Source of the DNA: Bordetella sp. LUAb4
GTDB taxonomy: Bacteria > Pseudomonadota > Gammaproteobacteria > Burkholderiales > Burkholderiaceae_B
Reading direction: 5' to 3'
NCBI RefSeq assembly: GCF_021325795.1
Contig: NZ_JAHPZX010000004.1
Location: forward strand, 782,232 to 846,231
DNA: 64,000 bases
A program made the position numbers and the translations under genes. Positions 53,022 through 62,019 of the stretch are shown here, in pieces. Numbering within the stretch: the stretch's first letter is position 1; every line of letters starts with the position of its first letter. Below the pieces are notes generated by a model, which was not told where the DNA came from, did not search any database, and saw only the letters and a program-made list of their open reading frames with translations.

Positions 53022-54548
53022 TCAGCGCAAGGCCGGCGCGATGAACGCCAGGACATCGAGCCGAACCCCCTCCGCGCTAGCGGTGGCAGGCTCCCCTTCA
53101 GGCACCGGCCCACCCCAGGCATGCGGCAAGTAGTCGAAACTCCATACGTGCCTGACCTCCTTGCCAAGCGCGTGGGCAAGCTCACGCACCACGCGCCCTT
53201 GCTCGGTCTCCTCGATGAAAAGATCCACGGGTATATCCTGCCAGGGAATGCCGTTGCCGACGTCCAGGCCCTTATACGCGGACGCATGCTCGCTCACCCA
53301 CCGAATCAGATCGTTGTCGACGTGAACCAGCTCGATCATCGAGATCTCGGCGGGATCGATTTGCGCTTCCAGTGACAACAGCTGGTACAGCACGACATCG
53401 CTCAAGGAATACTCTTTCGTGTTCTGCTGCCGTTCGTAGTCCCGCAACCTGATGATGCCGCGGAAGAAATCGTTGGCGTAGTAGTGGTTGGGCCTTTTGC
53501 GATCCACGGACATCATCTCGAACCAAGTCGTATTCGTGCTGGTGTCCGTGACCGTCTTGCGCGAGTGCAGAAGCGGTTTGCCGCGCGCAAGGGCGCGCTT
53601 GCCGACCGCCGATCTGTGCAATGGCTTGACCTGAACATATATTGCTGATCGCAAGCGGATGGTCTCCAGTTCATAGGCTTCCTGCACCAATTCGGCTTTC
53701 CTCGGTATCACGGCAATGTCGGGCGTGTCGCGCTTGGAGACATCAAAGCTCAGCCCATCGGGTCCCGGCCACTGCACCCAGTGTTCCCAATTCCGCATGG
53801 ACTCCTCCCAATTCGCCATACCGTCACTGGCAATATCCAAAGCCGCTTCCGCGGCCTTGCGGCCCGGCCTTTTCATCAAGCCCTCCAGGGCGAGTTGGAA
53901 TCGCATCCACAATTCCCTGTTCTTGCCCGTGACCAACGATTTCGTCTTGTTATCGAAGAGGCGTGCCTGGACCACATTCAGATGCCGGTCCCGAAGCCTG
54001 CGCATCTTCTTCTGCAAGCCTTGCTCCACCTCTTGTATCCGCGCGAGGATTCCGGCGTCATCATCCACGGTCAATTGTGCGATTGCGAGCGCCTCCGCGG
54101 CCAAGGTCTCGTACTCGTCCTTGAGTTTCTGCACCTCCGGGCCAAGGCCCTTGCTATCTCTTTCCCAATGCCCCCGCAGGGCGGCCCAATCGATATCGCT
54201 GTCAAGAAGCTTGGCCTGCAGGTCGCTGGCCAATAGTTTGCGACCCGCCTCGCCGAAGACTGCCGCCGCGCCGGCGGACCTGCCTTCAGGCGCGCCCACC
54301 GGTACGGGAACGGTCTGCCCTGCCAGCGGGGCGCGCAGGGACACCACCGAAGCCGGCGTGATGCCAGCCATCAGTTCGACGGCTTGCCGTTTCGGCGCAG
54401 GTCCTTCGTTCAGTCCCGCTCTGCGCGTTCCCGCCTTGCCGTTCAAGGGAATAACAGTCGTATTGGCGGCTGGCGTTGCGCCGGGCAACTGGTCGTCAGA
54501 CCAAATCGTCAACGCGGCATCGCCCGCGTTGATGGATATGGAAAACAT
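53022..54548 (-). CDS. Long paralogue 2 of unassigned effector-like family (508 aa)
   Basis: This member of the same family as 50678-52015 has an N-terminus MFSISINAGDAAL. It shares LLDSDIDWAALRGHWERDSKGLGPEV, NRELWMRFQLALEGL, TWFEMMSVDRKRPNHYYANDFFRGIIRL, EYSLSDVVLYQLLSLEAQIDPAEISMIELVHVD, GIPWQDIPVDLFIEETEQGRVVRELAHALGKEVRHVW and DVLAFIAPAL. A helical insert near 150-200 (LARIQEVEQGLQKKMRRLRDRHLN) is longer than in paralogue 1. There is no Sec signal or membrane helix. Function is unknown. Confidence 0.65.
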   Translation of the reverse strand: MFSISINAGDAALTIWSDDQLPGATPAANTTVIPLNGKAGTRRAGLNEGPAPKRQAVELMAGITPASVVSLRAPLAGQTVPVPVGAPEGRSAGAAAVFGEAGRKLLASDLQAKLLDSDIDWAALRGHWERDSKGLGPEVQKLKDEYETLAAEALAIAQLTVDDDAGILARIQEVEQGLQKKMRRLRDRHLNVVQARLFDNKTKSLVTGKNRELWMRFQLALEGLMKRPGRKAAEAALDIASDGMANWEESMRNWEHWVQWPGPDGLSFDVSKRDTPDIAVIPRKAELVQEAYELETIRLRSAIYVQVKPLHRSAVGKRALARGKPLLHSRKTVTDTSTNTTWFEMMSVDRKRPNHYYANDFFRGIIRLRDYERQQNTKEYSLSDVVLYQLLSLEAQIDPAEISMIELVHVDNDLIRWVSEHASAYKGLDVGNGIPWQDIPVDLFIEETEQGRVVRELAHALGKEVRHVWSFDYLPHAWGGPVPEGEPATASAEGVRLDVLAFIAPALR

Positions 54549-54599
54549 CAGGCTCTCTCTGGATGGCTGAAAGGGTACGCAGGTCCCGAGGTAGCATGA

Positions 54600-54624
54600 G
54601 TACTGGCGGAACCACCTTCGTTCC
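54600..54624 (-). promoter_or_regulatory. ECF-type promoter of long paralogue 2
   Basis: On the minus strand GGAAC (54624-54620), 16 bases, GTAC (54603-54600), about 51 bases before the ATG. Confidence 0.7.
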
Positions 54625-54703
54625 AGCTCCGGGCAAGCCGGTCACCGCTTGCAATGCGGCGAAGTCCATGCCTTCCAGCAGGCGGCAGGAACCAAACCGA
54701 CTA

Positions 54704-56281
54704 TCACGCCTGGTGAACCCTGGCATTGGCCGTGTTCAGCTTGGCCTTGGCTCTGGCCATGGCCTTGGATTTCTTGGGTCTGGACTTGGTCGGCGCGGAG
54801 GCGATGAACAACAGAATATCCGCCCGCATTTCCTGCGCCGAAGCGGTGGCAGCTTGCCCCTCCAACGCCGGCGCACCCGCGGCGGACGGCAGGTAATCGA
54901 TGCACCATGCCTGTCTGATCTCCTTGCCTAGCGCGTGTGCAATCTCGCGGGCCAGGCCTCCTTGCGGGGTGTCGTTGACGAAACGAGCCACCGGCACGTG
55001 CTGCCAGGTGATGCCGCTGCCGATTCCCTGGGGGGCGCTTGCGTGGATAGCCAGCCAACTGAGCACATCCCGGCCCACATCGACGAACTCCAGCGTCGTG
55101 ATGTTGGCAGGATCCATTTCCTTGAGCGACAGCAACTGGTACAGCACCACATGGCTCAGGTAATACTCCGCGTTGCGCGGCGTGCAATTCTCATGGAACT
55201 GAATGATGCCCGGTGAAAAATGATTGATGAAACTATGCCCAGGGCGTTTGCGATCCATGGACACCATCTTGAACCAGGTCATCGCCGTGCTCGTATCCTG
55301 GACGGCAAGGCGGGCGTGCAGTAACGGCTTTGCGCGCCTGAGGGCGCCCTTGCCTATCGTCGTTTGGTCCAGCGGCAGGATCGGGTGAGACCCCTTGGAT
55401 AGCAATTGCTGGTTTTCCAGGACTTGGGCACCAAGCAACAACTCGACCTTCCTGGCCATCCTCTGGATGGCGAACGCGTCGAACTCGGCAAGCTCCACGC
55501 GCCCGCCCTTCGCTTCGACCTGCTGTGCCACGCCCTCCCACAGGCCAATCATCCCGGCCCAATACTCCATGGCCCGGCGTGCAGTCGCGAATGCAAGATC
55601 CACGATCTTGTCATCCGACACTGATTGCAACGCGAACAGCTCCTCTACGAAGCGATTCCACAGTTCTCTGTTGTGAAAACCAACCAGCGCTTTCGTCCTG
55701 TCATCGGCAAGGCGATTCTTGACAACCCTGATCCGATGCTCCGCCAATATTTGAATGTCCTCCTGCAAGCTATTCTTGCGCTTCTTCGCCGTGGCGCGCA
55801 GTTTGGCGAGCTTGGTGGCATTACCCTTGGCCAATGCCGCCGCACTACGAAGCGTGGCGGGCAATCCCTTGAGTTCGGCACTCAACCTCCTGATTGTCGG
55901 ACCTAATTCCCCCACATCTATTTCCCAGTATTTGATCAGAGAGGCCCAATCGATATCGCTGTCCAGAAGCGCCTCCACCAGAGCATCGTCCAAGGGGATG
56001 TCGCGGTTCAAGCCGAGTCCTTGTGCAGTCGTTGGTGACTCGCCGGACTGCCCCGCGAGGGAGGCGCGCATGGGATGCGCCGGATCCTGCGGGACTCCCG
56101 CCGCCATGTCGACCGTTCGCGCGTACGAGGTAGGGCCTTGGCCGGATCCCGCTCTGGAAGTACCCGCCTGCGCTTCAAAGGCAATCGCCCCGAGGGTGCC
56201 GGCTCGCACCGCGACGGGAAAATCATCGCCAAGGGGAACCATAGGCGCGGCAGTGCCCGCGCTGGTCGTGGAAGAAAACAT
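54704..56281 (-). CDS. Long paralogue 3 of unassigned effector-like family, basic tail (525 aa)
   Basis: This third member starts MFSSTTSAGTAAPMV and shares LLDSDIDWASLIKYWEID, NRELWNRFVEELFAL, TWFKMVSMDRKRPGHSFINHFSPGIIQF, YYLSHVVLYQLLSLKEMDPANITTLEFVDVG and the VPVARFVNDTPQGGLAREIAHALGKEIRQAW block. Uniquely, it carries a C-terminal basic tail (TKSRPKKSKAMARAKAKLN), which looks like a nuclear-localisation or nucleic-acid-binding sequence. An upstream extension of the frame to 56473 contains Cys-rich spurious sequence and the promoter. Function is unknown. Confidence 0.65.
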   Translation of the reverse strand: MFSSTTSAGTAAPMVPLGDDFPVAVRAGTLGAIAFEAQAGTSRAGSGQGPTSYARTVDMAAGVPQDPAHPMRASLAGQSGESPTTAQGLGLNRDIPLDDALVEALLDSDIDWASLIKYWEIDVGELGPTIRRLSAELKGLPATLRSAAALAKGNATKLAKLRATAKKRKNSLQEDIQILAEHRIRVVKNRLADDRTKALVGFHNRELWNRFVEELFALQSVSDDKIVDLAFATARRAMEYWAGMIGLWEGVAQQVEAKGGRVELAEFDAFAIQRMARKVELLLGAQVLENQQLLSKGSHPILPLDQTTIGKGALRRAKPLLHARLAVQDTSTAMTWFKMVSMDRKRPGHSFINHFSPGIIQFHENCTPRNAEYYLSHVVLYQLLSLKEMDPANITTLEFVDVGRDVLSWLAIHASAPQGIGSGITWQHVPVARFVNDTPQGGLAREIAHALGKEIRQAWCIDYLPSAAGAPALEGQAATASAQEMRADILLFIASAPTKSRPKKSKAMARAKAKLNTANARVHQA

Positions 56282-56402
56282 CGGGCGCTCTCCGGATACG
56301 CTGGAAGAAATCGCGCTCGCGTGCCTGCTTGCGGTATCCGCGCAGCACAGCGCCACGCGCGTACACACACAACACGCGGCTGAATCAACCGCGCATGCGT
56401 GC

Positions 56403-56427
56403 GTACCCTCCCATCGGACTTTGTTCC
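56403..56427 (-). promoter_or_regulatory. ECF-type promoter of long paralogue 3
   Basis: On the minus strand GGAAC (56427-56423), 16 bases, GTAC (56406-56403). Its leader of about 120 bases is longer than in paralogues 1 and 2. Confidence 0.65.
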
Positions 56428-56477
56428 AGCACTGGAAAAAGCGCTGAAGACCGCCATCGCGGCGGCTCGACAAGAAA

Positions 56478-56510
56478 ACGCCGCCTGCGTGGCGACGCTA
56501 GGCGGCGTAA
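56478..56510 (-). terminator. Terminator of the ggt-gsi operon
   Basis: The outer stem ACGCCGCCT/AGGCGGCGT with inner GCGT/ACGC, read on the minus strand, ends in GCGTTTTCTT about 35 bases after gsiA. Confidence 0.8.
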
Positions 56511-56541
56511 AAAAGCGACTACGCGAGATCCTGAATCGGCG

Positions 56542-58554
56542 TCAATAAACCCCAACCGTGTGCCGGGCCACGTAGTGGCCGGGACCCACCTCCACCAGCG
56601 GCGCGACCACCGGCTCGTCGCCCACCTTGCGCACCGGGCTGGGAATCTCGTCGACCAGCAGCGAACGCTGGCGATGACGGCGCTGGGGATCGGCGATAGG
56701 CACCGCCGCCATCAGCTTCTTCGTGTACGCATGCTGGGGATTCTCGAAAATGGCGCGGCGCGGGCCGATTTCGACGATCTGCCCCAGGTACATCACGGCC
56801 ACACGGTGGCTGATCCGTTCCACCACCGCCATATCATGCGAAATGAACAGGAAGGACACACCCAGCTCGCGCTGCAGGTCCAGTAGCAGATTGACGATCT
56901 GCGCCTGGATCGATACATCCAGGGCCGAGACCGATTCATCGGCGATCACCACCTTGGGATTCAAGGCCAGTGCACGCGCGATACACACGCGCTGGCGCTG
57001 ACCGCCGGAGAATTCGTGCGGATAGCGGCTGATCATCTCCGGCAGCAGGCCGCATTTGTCCATCAGCCAACGCACGCGATCCTGGGCCGCCTTGCCCTTG
57101 GCCACGCCATGGATCAGCAGCGGCTCCATGATGGAATCGCCCACGGTCATGCGCGGGTCCAAGGAGCCGAAGGGATCCTGGAAGATGAACTGGATGTGGC
57201 GGCGCAATGTCTGCATGGCGGCGCCCCGCAGCGCGCCGATGTCGCGCCCGTCGAACTGGATGGAGCCGCCCTGGCTCTTGACCAGTTGCAGCAACGACCG
57301 ACCCGTCGTGGTCTTGCCGCAGCCGGACTCGCCAACCAGCGACAGCGTCTCGCCGGGATACAGATCGAAGCTGACCTGCTCCACCGCGTGGACGCGACGC
57401 TGCACACGGCCCAGCACACCGCCGGCGATGTCGAAGCGCGTGACCAGGTCGCGAACCTTCAGCACGGGGCCGTTCTCACGTCGTACCGTGCTCGCCGCAG
57501 CTTCGATCACCGGCTTGCCTGCGGGCGGCTCGCCCGATTCACCCTGCGCGACCGCGGCAGGCGTAGCGACGGATTCGACCGTCGTGGCAGCGTCAAAGTC
57601 GGCAAACTCGGCAGCCAAAGCGGAGATCGCCGCAGCGGCCGGGGCGGGCGCTGCGCCAACGGTACCGGCCGCTGGCGGCACATCGCCGACCTTCAACAGC
57701 GGAAAAGGCGCCGGCTCGTCCGTACCATGCATCGCGCCCAGGCGCGGCACCGCGGACAGCAACGCACGCGTGTAGACGTGGCGCGGATGGGCGAACACGT
57801 CATCGGACCCGCCCTCTTCCACCTTGTCGCCGCGATACATCACCAGCACGCGATCCGCCACCTCCGCCACCACGCCCATGTCGTGGGTGATGAAGATCAC
57901 GCCCATGTCCATCTCTTCCTGCAGTTGACGGATCAATTGCAGGATCTGCGCCTGGATGGTGACATCCAGCGCCGTGGTCGGCTCGTCGGCGATCAGCAGT
58001 TGCGGCTTGCACGACAGCGCCATGGCGATCATCACGCGTTGACGCATGCCGCCCGACAACTGGTGCGGATAGCGGTCCAGCACCGACTTGGCCTCGGGAA
58101 TCCGCACGCGTTCCAGCATGCGCAGGGCTTCGGCCCGCGCGGCGCCGGCGTCCAGGTTCTGGTGCAGTTGCAACGCCTCGGCGATCTGCCGGCCCGACGT
58201 GAAGCTGGGGTTCAGCGAGGTCATCGGCTCCTGGAAGATCATGGCCACGTCGGCGCCGCGCACGCGCTGCAGCGTCTGCTCCGACGCGGCGGTCATGTCC
58301 AGGACTTCATTATTGCGGCGGCGCAGGTGGATGCTGCCGTTGGCGATGCTGCCGCCGCCATACTCCACCAGGCGCATCAAGGCCAGCGACGTCACCGACT
58401 TGCCGGAACCGGATTCGCCTACGATGGCCAGGGTCTCGCCCCGGTCCACATGGAAGGAAACATTGCGCACCGCTTCCACGGTGCGCTCATGGGTCTTGAA
58501 GCGCACGGTCAGGTCCTCGACCTGCACCACGCGCTGAGTATCGATCATGGCCAT
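56542..58554 (-). CDS. gsiA: Glutathione-type ABC importer dual ATPase GsiA
   Basis: This 670-residue protein fuses two ABC ATPase domains: one near 1-290 (Walker [15 protein letters not shown], signature [28 protein letters not shown]), one near 370-650 ([41 protein letters not shown]). They are joined by an Ala-rich linker longer than usual. It powers uptake of glutathione or peptides through GsiCD. It is the last gene of the operon, five bases after gsiD. Confidence 0.9.
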   Translation of the reverse strand: MAMIDTQRVVQVEDLTVRFKTHERTVEAVRNVSFHVDRGETLAIVGESGSGKSVTSLALMRLVEYGGGSIANGSIHLRRRNNEVLDMTAASEQTLQRVRGADVAMIFQEPMTSLNPSFTSGRQIAEALQLHQNLDAGAARAEALRMLERVRIPEAKSVLDRYPHQLSGGMRQRVMIAMALSCKPQLLIADEPTTALDVTIQAQILQLIRQLQEEMDMGVIFITHDMGVVAEVADRVLVMYRGDKVEEGGSDDVFAHPRHVYTRALLSAVPRLGAMHGTDEPAPFPLLKVGDVPPAAGTVGAAPAPAAAAISALAAEFADFDAATTVESVATPAAVAQGESGEPPAGKPVIEAAASTVRRENGPVLKVRDLVTRFDIAGGVLGRVQRRVHAVEQVSFDLYPGETLSLVGESGCGKTTTGRSLLQLVKSQGGSIQFDGRDIGALRGAAMQTLRRHIQFIFQDPFGSLDPRMTVGDSIMEPLLIHGVAKGKAAQDRVRWLMDKCGLLPEMISRYPHEFSGGQRQRVCIARALALNPKVVIADESVSALDVSIQAQIVNLLLDLQRELGVSFLFISHDMAVVERISHRVAVMYLGQIVEIGPRRAIFENPQHAYTKKLMAAVPIADPQRRHRQRSLLVDEIPSPVRKVGDEPVVAPLVEVGPGHYVARHTVGVY

Positions 58555-58559
58555 GGTAT

Positions 58560-59438
58560 TTACTTGTCCTGACGCGGATCCAGGGCGTCGCGCAAGCCGT
58601 CGCCCAACAGGTTGAATCCCAGCACCGCCAGGAAAATCGCCGAGCCCGGGAAAATCGACATCCAGGGCGCCTGCGTCATGAAATTCTTCGCCGTGTTCAG
58701 CATCGAGCCCCAGGACGGATTGGGCGGTTGCAGGCCCAGGCCCAGGAAGGACAGGCTGGCCTCGGCGATGATGGCCGTGGCGATGGTGATGGTGGCCTGC
58801 ACGATCAAGGGGGCCATGATGTTGGGCAGCACATGGCGCACGAGGATGCGGGTATCCGATGCACCCAGGGCGCGGGCGCTCTGCACGTAGTCCTCGCTGC
58901 GCACGGCCAGTGCCTGTCCGCGCGCCAGGCGCACGAACTTGGGTGCCGCCGACACACCGATGGCGATCATGGCATTGACCAGGCTGGGCCCGAGAAACGC
59001 GGCCAGCGCGATCGCCAGGATCAGGAAGGGAATCGCCAGCAGGGCCTCGGTCACGCGCGAGATCACGCTGTCGGTCCAGCCGCCGAAGTAGCCGGCCGCC
59101 AGCCCGAAAGGCACGCCCACCACCATGGCGATGACCACGGACGCCAGGCCCGCCATCAAGGACGCACGGGCACCGTAGACCATGCGGCTGAAGATATCGC
59201 GGCCCAGCTCGTCGGTGCCCAGCCAGAAATTGGCCGAGGGCGCCTTGCGGATGGTCGAGAAGCTGGTCTGGAAAGGATCGTGGTTGGCGATCAGCGGCGC
59301 CAGGATGGCGACCACCACGAAGAACAGCACGATCGCCGCGCCCACCATGGCGATGCGATTGCGTTTGAATTTGCCCCAGGCCCGGTTGCCGCTACGTGGC
59401 GGCACAGTGGGCGCGGGTGCGGCGGAAGTTGCGCTCAT
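58560..59438 (-). CDS. gsiD: ABC importer permease GsiD
   Basis: This 292-residue inner membrane permease of the DppC/OppC type has an N-terminal OppC_N helix ([22 protein letters not shown]), [24 protein letters not shown], and the EAA loop ([21 protein letters not shown]). Five further helices follow. The start overlaps the gsiC stop (ATGA). Confidence 0.9.
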   Translation of the reverse strand: MSATSAAPAPTVPPRSGNRAWGKFKRNRIAMVGAAIVLFFVVVAILAPLIANHDPFQTSFSTIRKAPSANFWLGTDELGRDIFSRMVYGARASLMAGLASVVIAMVVGVPFGLAAGYFGGWTDSVISRVTEALLAIPFLILAIALAAFLGPSLVNAMIAIGVSAAPKFVRLARGQALAVRSEDYVQSARALGASDTRILVRHVLPNIMAPLIVQATITIATAIIAEASLSFLGLGLQPPNPSWGSMLNTAKNFMTQAPWMSIFPGSAIFLAVLGFNLLGDGLRDALDPRQDK

Positions 59439-60379
59439 GAGTGCCTCAGACGGGGATTGACGACGATATAGAGAATGTCGGCCAGCAGGTTCATCGCGAT
59501 GAAGCCCACGGCCACGCACAGCACCACGCCCTGCACCACCGCATAGTCGCGGTTGAACACGGCGTCGACCACCAGCTTGCCAAAACCGGGGATGGTGAAC
59601 ACTTGTTCGGTCAGCACGGCACCCGCCAGCAGTTCACCGAACAGCAGCGTGACCAGGGTGATGATGGGCATCAGCGCATTGCGCAAGGCATGGCGCAACA
59701 CCACATTGCGCGGCGACACGCCCTTGGCGCGCGCGGTGCGCACGTAGTCGGCGCCCAAGGCTTCCAGCATGGACGAACGCGTATGGCGCATCAAATAGGC
59801 CGCCAGCGATGTCGACAGCACGATGGCGGGCATCAGCATGGTCTTCATCGACAGCCAGAAATCCTCGCTGGGCGACACATAGCCGGACGCCGGCAGCCAG
59901 CGCAACTGCACGGACACCACCATGATCAGGATGATGCCCAGCCAGAAATTGGGTATGGACATGCCGGAGAGCGCCGCCACGTTGGCGCCGTACTCCGTGA
60001 GCTTGCCCTTGCGCACGGCCGCCAGGATGCCTGTTGGTATCCCCACGATCAAGGCCAGCACCATGGCCATGGCGGCCAGTTGCAGGGTCACGGGCAGCTT
60101 CTGGGCGATGAGCTCGGTAACGGGCACGTCGGTGCGCAGGGACTTGCCCAGGTCGCCGGTCAGCACCTGCTTGACCCAGGCCACGTATTGCACGGGCATG
60201 GGGTCGTTGAGGTGGTATTTCTCGCGCAGATAATCGAGAACGGCGGGGTCGCGTTCTTCACCGGCCAGGGTCAGCACCGGGTCGCCGGGCAGGAGTTTTT
60301 GCAGCGTGAACACGATGATCGACACCAGTATCAGTGTCGGTATCGCGACGATCACGCGACGCAGGATGAGCTTGATCAT
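59435..60379 (-). CDS. gsiC: ABC importer permease GsiC
   Basis: This 314-residue permease of the DppB type starts MIKLILRRVIVAIPTLILVSIIVFTL, with GDPVLTLAGEERDP and the EAA loop DYVRTARAKGVSPRNVVLRHALRNALMPI. It has six predicted helices. It follows gsiB after an 86-base gap containing a strong hairpin. Confidence 0.9.
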   Translation of the reverse strand: MIKLILRRVIVAIPTLILVSIIVFTLQKLLPGDPVLTLAGEERDPAVLDYLREKYHLNDPMPVQYVAWVKQVLTGDLGKSLRTDVPVTELIAQKLPVTLQLAAMAMVLALIVGIPTGILAAVRKGKLTEYGANVAALSGMSIPNFWLGIILIMVVSVQLRWLPASGYVSPSEDFWLSMKTMLMPAIVLSTSLAAYLMRHTRSSMLEALGADYVRTARAKGVSPRNVVLRHALRNALMPIITLVTLLFGELLAGAVLTEQVFTIPGFGKLVVDAVFNRDYAVVQGVVLCVAVGFIAMNLLADILYIVVNPRLRHS

Positions 60380-60417
60380 GGGTGAGACCGCATGGGTAAG
60401 ACCTGAAAAATGCTAAA

Positions 60418-60453
60418 CGCGCGGGATCTTCCCACGGGGGAAGACGCCGCGCG
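60418..60453 (-). other. Intercistronic hairpin gsiB-gsiC
   Basis: Outer CGCGCGG/CCGCGCG and inner TCTTCCC/GGGAAGA stems share a four-base loop. It probably stabilises the binding-protein mRNA or limits readthrough. Confidence 0.6.
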
Positions 60454-60465
60454 CCAAAGCTTGCT

Positions 60466-61980
60466 TTACTTCTGGGCGAAGGAAACGCCCTTCAGACGGA
60501 TCATGCCGTCGGGGTACGGCATGAAGCCCTGGACCTTGCGCTGCATCGCGAAAGGCCACGGCTGGAAGTACAGGAAAGTATCGGCCACGTCCTTGCGCAG
60601 TATCGTCTGGGCCTGGTCGTACAGCGCCTTGCGTTTGGCCTCGTCCGGCACCTTGCGGGCATCGAACAGCAGCTTGTCGACGTCGGCGTTGCAATACTTG
60701 CCGTCATTCAACTCGCCATTGCAGCTGACGAACTGGGTGATGTTGCCGTCGGGATCGGGACGGCCGGACCAGCCGCGCAACGCCACTTCGAAGTTGCCGT
60801 TGTGCATCTGGCCCAGCAGCGCGGCGTAGTCGGTGGGACGCAGGCTCAGCTCGATGCCGGCTTCACGCACCATGGCCTGGATCATTTCGGCGATCGCGGC
60901 GGTGGTGGTGTTGTTGCCGAAAGCGAGTTCGCCCTTGACCTGCGGCTTGCCGGCTTCCTTGAGCAGCGCCTTGGCCTTTTCGACGTTGCGCTTGACCAGC
61001 GGGAACTTGTCGCTGTGGAAGGGGCTGGCCGGCGGGAACGGCTGGTTGGCCGGCTCGTAGATGCCGCCGCCCACCACTTCGTTGATGGCGTCGCGATCCA
61101 GCGCCAGCTCGAATGCTTCGCGCACGCGCGGGTCGCGGAAAGGGTTGCTTTCCGCGCGCTTGCCATTGTTCGAGTTGAACACCACTTCCTGAAAGCCCAG
61201 GCCGGCCACCGACGAGAAGTGCAGGCTGGCGTCCTTCTTGACGTCCGGCGCGTCCGACGGGCTCAGGCGCTCCAGCATGTCCAGGCCGCCGGCGCGCAGG
61301 TTCTGCAAACGCACGGTGGTGTCGGGAATGGGCAGGAAGGTGATGCGGCTGAAGTGGTAGTCCTTGGCGTCGTAGTACTTGTCGAACTTGTCCAGCACGA
61401 TACGGTCGTTCTGCACCCGCTCGACGAACTTGTACGGGCCCGAACAGATCGGCTTGCGGCCTACCGCATTCGGATCCTTGGGATCGAAGGACGCGGGAGC
61501 CAGCATCATGCCGGCGCGGTCGCTGAGCTGGGCCAGCAGCGTGGCGTCGGGACCCTTGAGCGTGAGCACCAGGGTTTCGGCGTCAGGCGCGTCCACCTTG
61601 TCGATCGACGCCAGCTCGCCCTTGCGGAAGCTGTCGGGCAAGGTGCGGGCACGGTCCAGGTTGGCCTTGGCGGCGGCGGCGTCGAACTTGCTGCCGTCAT
61701 GGAACACCACGTCCTTGCGCAGCTTGAACGTGAGCACCGTGTTGTCGGTGTTCCAGTTCCACGAGGTCGCCAACTGCGGCACGATGTGCAGGCGCGGGTC
61801 GATGTCGACCAGCTTGTCGCACAAGGAAGTGAAGACGATGCGGCCGACGTAGGTGCGCGCGCGCACCGGGTCGAGCACGTCCGGATCTTCCTGCAGGCCG
61901 ATGCGGATTTCCTGGGCCAACGTGGCGCCCGAGGCCAGCATCAGGACCGCGGCGCCGATGGCGCTTGCCAGTTTTTTCAT
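60466..61980 (-). CDS. gsiB: Periplasmic glutathione/peptide-binding protein GsiB
   Basis: This 504-residue SBP_bac_5 protein has a signal peptide cut after TLA (near residue 22) and the family motifs EIRIGLQEDPDVLDPVRARTYVGRIVFTSLCDKLVDID (N-terminal) and ARKVPDEAKRKALYDQAQTILRKDVA late. Ligand glutathione is inferred from the operon with ggt and from family resemblance; a dipeptide or oligopeptide is possible. Confidence 0.88.
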   Translation of the reverse strand: MKKLASAIGAAVLMLASGATLAQEIRIGLQEDPDVLDPVRARTYVGRIVFTSLCDKLVDIDPRLHIVPQLATSWNWNTDNTVLTFKLRKDVVFHDGSKFDAAAAKANLDRARTLPDSFRKGELASIDKVDAPDAETLVLTLKGPDATLLAQLSDRAGMMLAPASFDPKDPNAVGRKPICSGPYKFVERVQNDRIVLDKFDKYYDAKDYHFSRITFLPIPDTTVRLQNLRAGGLDMLERLSPSDAPDVKKDASLHFSSVAGLGFQEVVFNSNNGKRAESNPFRDPRVREAFELALDRDAINEVVGGGIYEPANQPFPPASPFHSDKFPLVKRNVEKAKALLKEAGKPQVKGELAFGNNTTTAAIAEMIQAMVREAGIELSLRPTDYAALLGQMHNGNFEVALRGWSGRPDPDGNITQFVSCNGELNDGKYCNADVDKLLFDARKVPDEAKRKALYDQAQTILRKDVADTFLYFQPWPFAMQRKVQGFMPYPDGMIRLKGVSFAQK

Positions 61981-62019
61981 TTTTCCCGATCCCCTAAGTG
62001 TTAACGGTCGAACACGGTT

